IMG/VR virus record: IMGVR_UViG_3300028423_000356
Location: 62,001-126,000 of that record
From: a virus
Length of the DNA stretch: 64,000 bases
Strand: one strand, 5' to 3'
Below the pieces are notes generated by a model. That model saw nothing but the letters and a program-made list of their open reading frames with translations, made no database searches and had not been told where the DNA came from. Both the position numbers and the translations under genes were made by a program. Of this stretch, positions 51,058-59,429 are shown one piece after another (position 1 is the stretch's first letter; the number at the start of each line of letters is the position of its first letter).

Positions 51058-52032
51058 ATGTGGAGATTCTACACTACTAAAAAATGGTTTTTATGGGCTT
51101 ATGTTGGTTCATTCACAATTCTAAGTTCAATATGGTTACAAGTTCAAATCGATGTCAAAATAAATGAATGGTTTGGTGAATTCTATGATATGATACAAAA
51201 GGCATTAGGTAATCCCAATGCAATTACAATGAATGAATATATAAATGGGTTAGTCTCTTTTGGTAAATTGGCCACACTATGGGTAATTTTGGGATTAATC
51301 ACGAGTTTTTTAACAGCCCATTTTCTTTTCCGTTGGAGAACATCTATGACAGAGTGGTATCATTCTGTTTATGATAGAGCAAGAACAATTGAAGGTGCTT
51401 CTCAACGTGTTCAAGAAGACACTATTAAATTCACTAGAATAATCGAAAATTTAGGAACTAATTTTATAGAATCTGTCATGGTTTTAATAGAGTTTTTCCC
51501 ACTATTACTTGGATTGTCTCTTGGTTTATCAATAATGTGGTTTGGTGACTGGGAGTATGGACTTGTTACAGGTGCTATTTTATGGGCAGTTGGTGGAACA
51601 TTTCTAATGATACTTTTAGCTTGGATTTTAAGACTTGTTGGTATTGAATATGATTTGCAAAAAAAGGAAGCAGCATATCGTAAATTACTTGTTATTGCTG
51701 AAGATGATGGTTCTGTTAGACCCAAATCATTAGAAGAGTTATATGATGGTGTTAGAAAAATACATTATAAATCATATTTCCAATATTTGTGGTTTAATGT
51801 GGGTAGATTAGCATATTTACAGACAAATGTATTGGTTGCTTACATATTTTTAGCTCCGTCTATTGTTGCAGGAATTATGACATTAGGTGTTATGCAACAA
51901 ATTATAAGGGCATTTGGTAGAGTTCAAGAATCATTACAATATTTGTTTAAATCTTGGCCTGTTATAATTGAATTAGCTTCTGTATATAAAAGATTAAGAG
52001 AGTTTGAGAAAACTATAAAAAATATAAAATAA
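51058..52032 (+). CDS. SbmA/BacA-like inner-membrane transporter
   Basis: This 324-residue membrane protein matches the SbmA/BacA family of proton-driven peptide importers: FRWRTSMTEWYHSVYDRA, then IEGASQRVQEDTIKF near residue 110, KEAAYRKLLVIAEDDGS, LWFNVGRLAYLQTN, APSIVAGIMTLGVMQQI and SVYKRLREFE. Several membrane helices are visible. It lacks some N-terminal residues of host BacA (about 400 residues). In alphaproteobacteria BacA influences uptake of antimicrobial peptides and lipid A with very-long-chain fatty acids. I know of no function described for it in a phage. Confidence 0.85.
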   Translation: MWRFYTTKKWFLWAYVGSFTILSSIWLQVQIDVKINEWFGEFYDMIQKALGNPNAITMNEYINGLVSFGKLATLWVILGLITSFLTAHFLFRWRTSMTEWYHSVYDRARTIEGASQRVQEDTIKFTRIIENLGTNFIESVMVLIEFFPLLLGLSLGLSIMWFGDWEYGLVTGAILWAVGGTFLMILLAWILRLVGIEYDLQKKEAAYRKLLVIAEDDGSVRPKSLEELYDGVRKIHYKSYFQYLWFNVGRLAYLQTNVLVAYIFLAPSIVAGIMTLGVMQQIIRAFGRVQESLQYLFKSWPVIIELASVYKRLREFEKTIKNIK

Positions 52033-52035
52033 CTA

Positions 52036-52064
52036 TTGACAAATAGGTATTAATAACTTATATA
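52036..52064 (+). promoter_or_regulatory. Sigma70-type promoter for clpP
   Basis: TTGACA at 52036-52041 and TATATA at 52059-52064 have a 17-base spacer, 31 bases before clpP. It separates clpP from the late envelope cassette. Confidence 0.8.
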
Positions 52065-52094
52065 ACATAATATCATAAAATGGAGAAATAAATT

Positions 52095-52775
52095 ATGAGT
52101 AAAGAATTAAAAAATAAAAAGAAGAATAAAAAGAAGAATAACAAAAAAGTCGAACCCAGTGTTATTCCAACCCCGAAACCACAATCTCCACCAATTCCTG
52201 TTCCTATGCCACCAATGTCAAATCAAAATAAACCAGCAGGTGAATATTTAAGAGAAAATGGGATATTGTTTATGGATAAAGAATTCAATCAAGATAATTG
52301 TATGCCATTAGTTAAAGCAATTCTGGAATGGAATTTAATGCCAAAGGAAAAACAACCTGAAATTATACACCTTTATATCAACTCACCAGGTGGTTTAGTT
52401 GCTTCTGCTTGGCATTTAATTGATACTATTAAACAATCTAAAATACCAGTTTATACTTATGCAATGGGTATGGCGGCATCTTGTGGATGTTTATTATTGA
52501 TGGCAGGTGAAAAAGGTCATCGTTATGTAACACAAAACACACATGTTATGTCACACGTTTATTCTGCTGGATCAGGTGGTAAAGAGTTTGATTTATTTGC
52601 AAGAGTGAAATCATTTGAACAGACTACAAAAAATATGATTAATCATTATAAGAAATGTACTGGTAAATCAGAAGAATACATTAGAAAGCACTTACTACCC
52701 GCTGAAGATGTTTGGTTAACACCAGAAGAAGCAATAGAACACGGTGTTGTTGACCATATTATAGAAACTTATTAA
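52095..52775 (+). CDS. clpP: ClpP protease subunit with Lys/Pro-rich N-terminal extension
   Basis: This 226-residue protein has a typical ClpP core from about residue 45, with catalytic Ser129 (GMAASCGCLLLMAG), His154 (NTHVMSHVYSAG) and Asp205 (LPAEDVWLTPEEA). SPGGLVAS forms the oxyanion region. The first 40 residues are Lys- then Pro-rich and are not part of the normal protein. It probably assembles with host ClpA/ClpX or forms mixed rings. It could degrade tmRNA-tagged or other proteins. It carries its own early promoter. Confidence 0.93.
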   Translation: MSKELKNKKKNKKKNNKKVEPSVIPTPKPQSPPIPVPMPPMSNQNKPAGEYLRENGILFMDKEFNQDNCMPLVKAILEWNLMPKEKQPEIIHLYINSPGGLVASAWHLIDTIKQSKIPVYTYAMGMAASCGCLLLMAGEKGHRYVTQNTHVMSHVYSAGSGGKEFDLFARVKSFEQTTKNMINHYKKCTGKSEEYIRKHLLPAEDVWLTPEEAIEHGVVDHIIETY

Positions 52776-52785
52776 GGATAAAAAA

Positions 52786-53004
52786 ATGATTGATGAACAC
52801 ATTATGAATGAAATCTTAGAAGAGGTTGAAGATGTTAAATCCAAAATAGATGGTAATGAAGATTTAGATAGAATTGATGCATTCAACCTCCATAAAAGAC
52901 TTGAAAACAGTTTAAAATACTATAGTGATTTTTTAAATAGTTATCAATTAAAAATAATTGAATCATATAATAAAATATTATTAGATATTATAAAAAATAA
53001 GTGA
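52786..53004 (+). CDS. Small helical protein after clpP
   Basis: This 72-residue acidic protein (MNEILEEVEDVKSKIDGNED, then LKYYSDFLNSYQLKI) is probably all-alpha. It is cotranscribed with clpP (10-base gap). It is unrecognised. Confidence 0.58.
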   Translation: MIDEHIMNEILEEVEDVKSKIDGNEDLDRIDAFNLHKRLENSLKYYSDFLNSYQLKIIESYNKILLDIIKNK

Positions 53005-53014
53005 GGATACACAA

Positions 53015-53332
53015 ATGCTTTTGAATGAATATTACATAGGAATGGTTGAACATAATTCGAAAATGACTTTTCAACATATGTTAAGGTTTAATGAATATAA
53101 AAATTATGAAGATTATTTAAAAAACTTTGAAATAGAAGATATCTTTAATAATGATTTTATGATGGATACTAAAATTGAAACTCATTCTTTTGTGAGTAAA
53201 CAATATGGTAATGTGAAACCTTTACTTGAAATAGAGTTAATTTATAATATACTAGAAATAATTGAAGATATGAAAAGTGAATTTGATTATCTTGCTAAGT
53301 TATATTTTGCTATGGAGTTGAAAAATGGATGA
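53015..53332 (+). CDS. Hypothetical helical protein
   Basis: This 105-residue protein (FQHMLRFNEYKNYEDYLKNF, then FVSKQYGNVKPLLEIELIYN) is unrecognised. It has a GAGGA site and overlaps the next gene by 8 bases. Confidence 0.58.
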   Translation: MLLNEYYIGMVEHNSKMTFQHMLRFNEYKNYEDYLKNFEIEDIFNNDFMMDTKIETHSFVSKQYGNVKPLLEIELIYNILEIIEDMKSEFDYLAKLYFAMELKNG

Positions 53333-53588
53333 TGAATTAGTTTTTTATAATAATAAAGACATTCAAACAGTTATTCAAAAAAGAATAGATGTTCTAATAA
53401 ATGATTTAATAGATGTTATGAATCAACAAATTCATTTACATGATTGGGGTCCAAGAGAAGTTGCTAAGAGACTCTATAAATTAGAATTATATTATGATTA
53501 CATAAATGATGAAGATAAAGAGTTACTTGATTTAGTAATAGAGGCAACAAAAAGGGGTTATAAGTGGCATTTTAGTCACACAAAATAA
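53325..53588 (+). CDS. Hypothetical helical protein
   Basis: This 87-residue protein (IQKRIDVLINDLIDVMNQQI, then WGPREVAKRLYKLE, LELYYDYINDEDKELLDL) is mostly helical. It is unrecognised, and is the last gene of the clpP unit. Confidence 0.58.
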   Translation: MDDELVFYNNKDIQTVIQKRIDVLINDLIDVMNQQIHLHDWGPREVAKRLYKLELYYDYINDEDKELLDLVIEATKRGYKWHFSHTK

Positions 53589-53602
53589 TTTTTTGTTACA
53601 TA

Positions 53603-53631
53603 TTGATTTATGCATTTAAATTTATTATATA
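53603..53631 (+). promoter_or_regulatory. Sigma70-type promoter
   Basis: TTGATT at 53603-53608 and TATATA at 53626-53631 have a 17-base spacer, 31 bases before the next ATG. Confidence 0.65.
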
Positions 53632-53661
53632 TTATTATATAAGAATTAAGGAGTGTATAAC

Positions 53662-53841
53662 ATGCAATTTGTAAATGATAAAAATAACCCAGAATTATTG
53701 GCATTAAATGTGAATGAAGAGGATGTAACCAATCTTCAAACCTGGATTAATAATATTAATAAAGATTTGAAAGAATGTGGTTACACCCATAAGTTTGAAC
53801 TTAGCATAAACTCCAATGCTGTCTATCTAAATCACTATTAA
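53662..53841 (+). CDS. Small hypothetical protein
   Basis: This 59-residue protein (MQFVNDKNNPELLALNVNEE, then LQTWINNINKDLKECGY) has an AAGGAG site. The GTG at 53653 is an alternative but is too close to the ribosome-binding site. It is unrecognised. Confidence 0.55.
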   Translation: MQFVNDKNNPELLALNVNEEDVTNLQTWINNINKDLKECGYTHKFELSINSNAVYLNHY

Positions 53842-53849
53842 GAACAATC

Positions 53850-54188
53850 TTATGGATGTTCTCTAGCTTTAATTTTAAGACGAGCATTTTCTGATTCTAG
53901 AAATTCTAGTCGAGTTTTATACTCGGCTACTTCTTCTTTTAAATCTGATACTAATTTACGAAGTTGATCGTTGGTGCTGCGTTCATCTAATAATTTTGAT
54001 TCTAAAACTGCGACACGTTCACGTAAATCATCACGGTATAATTGAAACTCCTCATTTCTTTCTTTTTCTTTTTTTGCCTTTAATTCAGACCTTTTAGAAA
54101 GAAAGTTCCATATACCAGCAGAACCAAGAATACCAGCAATCGCCATTATTAAAGTATCTATGCCAATTGTAACTACTTGGTCCATCAT
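53850..54188 (-). CDS. Single-pass membrane protein with coiled coil, spanin- or holin-accessory-like
   Basis: This 112-residue protein has one helix in the membrane (about residues 12-31, LIMAIAGILGSAGIWNFL) and a long coiled coil (residues 35-105) with regular Leu spacing (AVLESKLLDERSTNDQL, then DLKEEVAEYKTRLEFLE). TAGGAG precedes the start. A divergent late promoter (54238-54245 on the plus strand sequence) lies 50 bases upstream. A lysis or virion role is possible but not shown. Confidence 0.65.
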   Translation of the reverse strand: MMDQVVTIGIDTLIMAIAGILGSAGIWNFLSKRSELKAKKEKERNEEFQLYRDDLRERVAVLESKLLDERSTNDQLRKLVSDLKEEVAEYKTRLEFLESENARLKIKAREHP

Positions 54189-54237
54189 GGTTTTCTCCTA
54201 TTTTTTAGGTTAAGGTCAAAAACACATAATATACCTA

Positions 54238-54249
54238 TATTTATAAATA
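54238..54249. promoter_or_regulatory. Overlapping divergent late promoters
   Basis: The 12-bp palindrome TATTTATAAATA contains TATAAATA on the plus strand (54242-54249) and on the minus strand (54245-54238). It lies between the minus-strand gene at 53850 and the plus-strand gene at 54282 and can serve both. Confidence 0.65.
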
Positions 54250-54281
54250 AAAGAAAATCTATAATTTAGGAGAAAGAACGA

Positions 54282-55004
54282 ATGGCGTTTTCTAGTTACT
54301 TAAATAATCATGGAATAGATATTGCTTCTGGACGTGTATTAAATACTTCATATAACCACATATTTGGTGCAGTTCCGAATATGAAAAATGACAAATCTGG
54401 TACTGTGTGGGATGTGAGTGACACGTTTTACCCTTGGACAAATTTTGATAACCCGAATGTTTTAACTATACCACCAGTTAATTCATTAGATGTGAATGGT
54501 AAATTGGTGGTTTATGGATTAGATGAAGATTATAATGAAATAAGTGAAGAATTTACTTTGTCTGATACAACATCTTCCGTTGGTCAAAAAGTATTCAAAA
54601 GAGTTTTTAAAGCGTTTTACAGTAATGGTTTTGCCGCTAACGTTGATGATATTGATATTGATATGAATAATATTACAGTTGCCAGAATTAAATCTGGTAA
54701 AGGTCAAACTTTGATGTGTGTTTATACTATTCCTGCAGGATATACAGGATATTTGACACAAGGTTCAACCACTGTTAAATATGGTGCTGATGCAACAATA
54801 GATATGTTTATTAGATATAATAATGAAAATTCATTTAGAATAGGTCACACAGCCGAAGTTGCGGGAACAGGTATGCCTTATAATTATACATTTTCTATTC
54901 CAATAATTATTCCAGAAAAAAGTGACATTGATATACATACATCAGTTAGAACAAACAATGCAAGAGTTACCGCCGCATTTGATTTAATAATGATAAAAAG
55001 GTGA
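54282..55004 (+). CDS. Putative virion structural protein
   Basis: This 240-residue protein is beta-rich with many aromatic and Asn/Thr residues: SSYLNNHGIDIASGRVLNTS, FYPWTNFDNPNVLTIPP, YTIPAGYTGYLTQGSTTV and a C-terminal ARVTAAFDLIMIKR. It resembles virion proteins of marine phages and is under a late promoter. It may be a decoration or fibre-associated protein. Confidence 0.68.
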   Translation: MAFSSYLNNHGIDIASGRVLNTSYNHIFGAVPNMKNDKSGTVWDVSDTFYPWTNFDNPNVLTIPPVNSLDVNGKLVVYGLDEDYNEISEEFTLSDTTSSVGQKVFKRVFKAFYSNGFAANVDDIDIDMNNITVARIKSGKGQTLMCVYTIPAGYTGYLTQGSTTVKYGADATIDMFIRYNNENSFRIGHTAEVAGTGMPYNYTFSIPIIIPEKSDIDIHTSVRTNNARVTAAFDLIMIKR

Positions 55005-55013
55005 TGTAAGGGG

Positions 55014-55042
55014 TTGACATAGGTAAGTTTTTATACTATATT
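55014..55042 (+). promoter_or_regulatory. Sigma70-type promoter
   Basis: TTGACA at 55014-55019 and TATATT at 55037-55042 have a 17-base spacer, 25 bases before the next start. Confidence 0.85.
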
Positions 55043-55066
55043 ATTAATATACAATGGGAGAAAATA

Positions 55067-56263
55067 ATGGTAAATAAAAACTTACATATGACACATATAG
55101 AAGATAATATCATTTACAATGGTGTTAATGGTATAACCACTACTATTAACCACATAAAAAACATTAGAGAAATGTTTGTGAATAATAATAAATTAAATAT
55201 AACCCAAAAATGGGATGGTTCACCTTCAATATTTGCTGGTGTCGATCCCAGTGATGGAAAATTCTTTGTTGCTAAAAAATCAATTTTCAATAAAAATCCT
55301 AAAGTCTATAAAACATTTTCTGAAATTGAAAATGATACTAAAGGTGATTTATGTGAAAAGTTGAAGATTGCGTTATCGTATCTACCAGAATTAGATATTA
55401 AGGGAGTGTTGCAAGGTGATTTATTATATACAAAATCTGATATTGAAATTGTTAAAATAAATGATATTGAATATGTAACTTTTCATCCTAACACTATTGT
55501 GTATGGAATTGAGACTAATACTGAAACTGCAAATGATATATTAAAATCAGAAATTGGTATTGTTTGGCATACAGAATATAAAGGTGATTCATTTGAAAAT
55601 ATGGAAGCTTCTTATCATATAGACACTTCTAATATTAAATCATCAAAAAATGTGTGGTCAATAAATGCTAAATTTAAATTGCCTAATACTCTTAACATCA
55701 GTTATAAAGATATTGATAAGATTAAATGTGATATAGAGAATGTGGAAGGTTTATTAAGTAAAGAATTATATAAAAAACTTGATAATTTACATAAAAATGA
55801 TTCTATCCCTCGTTTAATAGAACAATATAGTAATACATTAGTTAGAAAAGGTGAATTTAATGATGATGTATATTCATATATAAATAAACTAAAAAGTTGG
55901 ATAATTGAAAAATATAATAACGAAATTGATAAGAGAAAAACTGAAAGAGGGAAAAATACCCAAAGGGATAAATTGAATGAAATCATATCCATTTTAGATG
56001 ATGATAATACAAATCTCGCCAATATATTTAAAATTCAAAGAATTGTAGTATCAACAAAGTTAAATCTTATAAATATATTAGATGGTTTAAACCCTTTCAA
56101 TACATTTGTTAAAACACATAAAGGTTATGAATTAACAGGTTCTGAAGGGTATGTAATTTTTAATAATTTAGGTAGTGAAGCAGTTAAATTAGTTAATCGT
56201 ATGGAATTTTCATATAATAATTTTTCTGCAAATATTATAAAAGGATGGGAAAAGACTAAATGA
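55067..56263 (+). CDS. Ligase-fold nucleotidyltransferase-like protein
   Basis: This 398-residue protein has TQKWDGSPSIFAGVDPSDGK near residue 46, with a KxDGS motif like motif I (KxDG) of DNA/RNA ligases and capping enzymes. It then shows VLQGDLLYTKSD near residue 114 (motif III-like), and near residue 365 SEGYVIFNNLGSEAVKLV, similar to motifs IV and V. The Arg usual after KxDG is Ser here. The same family is common in T4-like marine phages with no assigned role. It may seal or modify nucleic acids. An early promoter precedes it, unlike its late neighbours. Confidence 0.65.
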   Translation: MVNKNLHMTHIEDNIIYNGVNGITTTINHIKNIREMFVNNNKLNITQKWDGSPSIFAGVDPSDGKFFVAKKSIFNKNPKVYKTFSEIENDTKGDLCEKLKIALSYLPELDIKGVLQGDLLYTKSDIEIVKINDIEYVTFHPNTIVYGIETNTETANDILKSEIGIVWHTEYKGDSFENMEASYHIDTSNIKSSKNVWSINAKFKLPNTLNISYKDIDKIKCDIENVEGLLSKELYKKLDNLHKNDSIPRLIEQYSNTLVRKGEFNDDVYSYINKLKSWIIEKYNNEIDKRKTERGKNTQRDKLNEIISILDDDNTNLANIFKIQRIVVSTKLNLINILDGLNPFNTFVKTHKGYELTGSEGYVIFNNLGSEAVKLVNRMEFSYNNFSANIIKGWEKTK

Positions 56264-56273
56264 AGGTAAAAAA

Positions 56274-56741
56274 ATGAAGAATGATATGTTAAGTTTTAAA
56301 GATATGATGGTTTTACCAGTTGAGAATGGTGAAGATCCGTTTGTGAAATATCGTAGACAAAAATATAGAAAAACAGATACAACATCTGAAAGCGTTGAAA
56401 AAAACGACGAAGTTGAAGAAGAATTGAGTGTATCTGATCGTTTACAAAGATCAAGAAATATGAAGAAAAATAAAGCACGTCTTGCTCTTGCTAGAAAAAA
56501 AGCAATGCGTAGAAGTGCTAACATGAAAAGAATTAAAAATCGTGCCAGTAAATCTGCAAGAAAAGCGATGTTTATGAAACTATCAAAAGGTAAAAAACCA
56601 TCTGAACTTCCAATGGCAAGAAGAAAAGAAATTGAAAAAAGGTTAAACCAACCACAATTTCAAAAAAGACTGTCAGTTGTTACTAAGAGAAGTCTACCTA
56701 AAGTTCGTGGACTAGATAGAGAAAGAAAATCTTCTAACTAA
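56274..56741 (+). CDS. Highly basic protein, possible virion-internal DNA-binding protein
   Basis: This 155-residue protein has a short acidic middle and a strongly basic region from about residue 60 to 155 (KARLALARKKAMRRSANMKR, ASKSARKAMFMKLSKG). The pattern fits nucleic acid binding or a packaged internal protein. It is unrecognised beyond similar proteins near this position in marine T4-like phages. Confidence 0.65.
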   Translation: MKNDMLSFKDMMVLPVENGEDPFVKYRRQKYRKTDTTSESVEKNDEVEEELSVSDRLQRSRNMKKNKARLALARKKAMRRSANMKRIKNRASKSARKAMFMKLSKGKKPSELPMARRKEIEKRLNQPQFQKRLSVVTKRSLPKVRGLDRERKSSN

Positions 56742-56762
56742 ATAATATGAAAGGGTGAACAA

Positions 56763-58175
56763 ATGATTACATCATTTAAAAATTACATTAATGAAGACAA
56801 TAAAACAATTTACTTTACATTTGGTAGATTGAATCCGCCTACTATAGGACACGAAAAACTTTTCGACAAACTTGCAGAAAATTCTGGAAAATCATCTTAT
56901 AGAATATATCTATCACACACATCAGGTTCAAAAACTAAATCTGGTGTTAATAAAGACCCTTTAGTTTATGAGAGTAAGATAAAATATTCTCGTAAAGCAT
57001 TTCCAAAACATGCTCGCTCAATTGTTAAAAGTGAAAATGTGAAAACTCCATTTGACGCTTTAGTTGAGTTATATAATGAAGGATTTACTAATGTTGTGAT
57101 GATGGTTGGTAGTGACCGTTTAGAAGAATTTAATAATCGTTTAAATCTCTATAATGGTAAAGAAGGTCGTCATGGTTTCTATCTTTTTGAAAATGGTATC
57201 GAAGTTATTTCCGCAGGATTTCGTGATATTGACAGTGATGGTGTAGATGGTGCTTCATCCACTAAGTTACGTGAATATGCGAATGATGGTGATTTTAGAA
57301 CATTTTCACAGTATTTACCTGAAGGTTTAAATAACACAGAAGCAAAGAAACTTTTCAATGAAGTTCGTGTTGGACTTGGACTAAAAGAACAAACAGAATT
57401 TAAAAGACATGTTCAATTAGAACCAGTTTCTGAAGAAAGAGAAGAGTTTGTTAAGGGAAATTTGTTTCAAATAGGTGATGAAGTTGTTATTAAAGAAACA
57501 TCTGAAATTGGTACAATTGAAGTTCTTGGTGCAAATTATGTTATTGTAGAATCGAATGGTAACAGGTATCGTAAATGGTTAGAGGATGTTGAATTAGTTG
57601 AAGATGGACAACCTGATTGGGGGACACCCGAATCAACTAAGAAAGCAGTTGATATGACACCTGGACAAAAAGATCCAAATAAAATATTAAAGGTATATAA
57701 AAATTTAAAAAGAAAATCTTTAAAAGATAAAGTTGGTGATGTTGTGAGTGAACAAGAAAAATATCATAGAGGATTATCCAAATCCACAATTTCGAAGAGA
57801 AAAGCACACTTTGAAAAAGGTAAAAAAATGGATGATGATAACCCTAAAGCATATGAGCCAGCACCCGGTGATAAAAGAGCAGAAACAAAACCTTCTAAAC
57901 ACACCTTAAAATATAGAAGAATGTATGGTGAAAAATTAGAAGAGAGTTCCAAAAGTGGTTTGAAGAAAAAGGCGGAAGAATCTGGTATTTCATACTCTAT
58001 TCTTAAAGATGTATATGACCGTGGTGTTGCTGCTTGGAGAACTGGTCATAGACCTGGAACAACACCTTCTCAATGGGGTTATGCAAGGGTTAACTCATTT
58101 ATAACAGGTGGTAAAACGAGAAGAACCGCAGATAAGGATTTGTGGAAAAAACATAAAGGAAATAAAAATGACTAA
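56763..58175 (+). CDS. Cytidylyltransferase-like protein with a C-terminal phage domain
   Basis: This 470-residue protein has an N-terminal nucleotidyltransferase domain (about residues 15-200): YFTFGRLNPPTIGHEKLF with the TIGH form of the HxGH motif, VMMVGSDRLEEF and GASSTKLREYA (motif S-S-T-x-L-R). A linker follows with a small beta domain (QIGDEVVIKETSEIGTIEVL). The C-terminal 70 residues (GISYSILKDVYDRGVAAWRT, then SQWGYARVNSFITGGKTRRT) are a phage-specific domain, also known on other marine phage proteins. The substrate is unknown; a T4-like NMN or adenylyl transferase role is possible. Confidence 0.75.
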   Translation: MITSFKNYINEDNKTIYFTFGRLNPPTIGHEKLFDKLAENSGKSSYRIYLSHTSGSKTKSGVNKDPLVYESKIKYSRKAFPKHARSIVKSENVKTPFDALVELYNEGFTNVVMMVGSDRLEEFNNRLNLYNGKEGRHGFYLFENGIEVISAGFRDIDSDGVDGASSTKLREYANDGDFRTFSQYLPEGLNNTEAKKLFNEVRVGLGLKEQTEFKRHVQLEPVSEEREEFVKGNLFQIGDEVVIKETSEIGTIEVLGANYVIVESNGNRYRKWLEDVELVEDGQPDWGTPESTKKAVDMTPGQKDPNKILKVYKNLKRKSLKDKVGDVVSEQEKYHRGLSKSTISKRKAHFEKGKKMDDDNPKAYEPAPGDKRAETKPSKHTLKYRRMYGEKLEESSKSGLKKKAEESGISYSILKDVYDRGVAAWRTGHRPGTTPSQWGYARVNSFITGGKTRRTADKDLWKKHKGNKND

Positions 58176-58854
58176 TTTTGAAGAATTGAGAAATAATATT
58201 CTTAAAGAATCTAAAGAAGATAGAGAACCCGCATCCCCTGATGAAGCGTCTATGGCTTTAAAACAATCAGAATTCATTGAGTATGTTGGTAGAGAAATTG
58301 GTGAACATATCAAAATGGGGAAGGAATTCCCTGAATGGATGCAAAACAAATTAAGTGCGCTACATCAAAAAGCAAAGGATATGCATTCTACTTTAGGTGC
58401 ACACGGTGGTGAAGATGATGGAGACATGTATGAATCTGTAAAAGATATTTCAGAAGCAGAAACCAAATTCGCTACTGGTGATAAAAAGAAACCTCTTGAA
58501 ACTGATAAAACAGCACTAGCACCTGACCGTTCTGCAGCGAAAAAACCTATCAAATACACAAAACCTGATGGTTCTATTGGTATTAAAATGGTTCCAGTTG
58601 ATCGTGATATTATTAAAAAAATCAATATTCTCAATAAAGTTAGTGATATTAGTTCATCATATGAATATGAAGATGGTGAATATATAAATGAAAAATTGAG
58701 TGTTAAAGATGGAGTTGGTGCTTGGATTTCTGATTTTAAAAATTCTGATGCCCCACAATTTAAAAACAAATCTGATAAAGAAAGACGTGATATGGCATTA
58801 GCGGCTTATCTTGCTGCTAAAAAAGAATCGGAAACACGCAAGAAAAAAATATAA
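58168..58854 (+). CDS. Phage protein of unknown function, charged
   Basis: This 228-residue protein (FEELRNNILKESKEDREPAS, FIEYVGREIGEHIKMGKEFP near residue 30) has a disordered middle and a C-terminal KLSVKDGVGAWISDFKNSD followed by ERRDMALAAYLAAKK. It overlaps the cytidylyltransferase gene end by 8 bases. The layout resembles other virion-associated marine phage proteins. Confidence 0.65.
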   Translation: MTNFEELRNNILKESKEDREPASPDEASMALKQSEFIEYVGREIGEHIKMGKEFPEWMQNKLSALHQKAKDMHSTLGAHGGEDDGDMYESVKDISEAETKFATGDKKKPLETDKTALAPDRSAAKKPIKYTKPDGSIGIKMVPVDRDIIKKINILNKVSDISSSYEYEDGEYINEKLSVKDGVGAWISDFKNSDAPQFKNKSDKERRDMALAAYLAAKKESETRKKKI

Positions 58855-58862
58855 GGTATACT

Positions 58863-59429
58863 ATGAAACAATTTAAATCATATTTAATGGAAATGGAATT
58901 AAATGAAGTTAGACAAGCTGTTGACTTCATGACTGAAAGGGGAATACCATTTACCGAAAATGTGTATAGACCTGGTTCAGAAAAATATTACGGTTTTTTT
59001 AAAGAAGTTAAAAAACTTGTAAATGAAGGTGTAATTGAGGTTGATGATATTAATAAAGATATATTAGAAACTGATATAGGTGAATTTGCTGAATATGAGG
59101 GTAAAATGGTTCCATTGGATATTCCATTGATTTCAGGTATAAATGAAGAAAAGGATGTTGAATTAAATAAACCTAAAAGGGGTGGTCCTAAAAAGTTTTA
59201 CGTTTATGTTAAAGACCCTAAAACTAAAAATGTTAAAAAGGTTACCTTTGGTGACACAACAGGTTTAAAGGCAAAAATAAACGATCCTGAAGCAAGAAAA
59301 TCATTTGCGGCAAGACATAACTGTTCATCTAAAAAAGATAAAACAAAAGCGGGTTATTGGTCTTGTAGACTTCCAAGATATGCTAAAGCACTTGGTATGC
59401 AAGTTGATAATCCAGGGGCATTCTGGTAA
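58863..59429 (+). CDS. Phage protein with conserved basic Cys-containing C-terminus
   Basis: This 188-residue protein is recognisable by its C-terminal 85 residues: GGPKKFYVYVKDPKTKNVKK, VTFGDTTGL, INDPEARKSFAARHNCSSKK and AGYWSCRLPRYAKALGM. This domain occurs in many aquatic phages with no established function; the two Cys with His residues could bind metal. Its stop overlaps the next start (TAATG). Confidence 0.68.
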   Translation: MKQFKSYLMEMELNEVRQAVDFMTERGIPFTENVYRPGSEKYYGFFKEVKKLVNEGVIEVDDINKDILETDIGEFAEYEGKMVPLDIPLISGINEEKDVELNKPKRGGPKKFYVYVKDPKTKNVKKVTFGDTTGLKAKINDPEARKSFAARHNCSSKKDKTKAGYWSCRLPRYAKALGMQVDNPGAFW

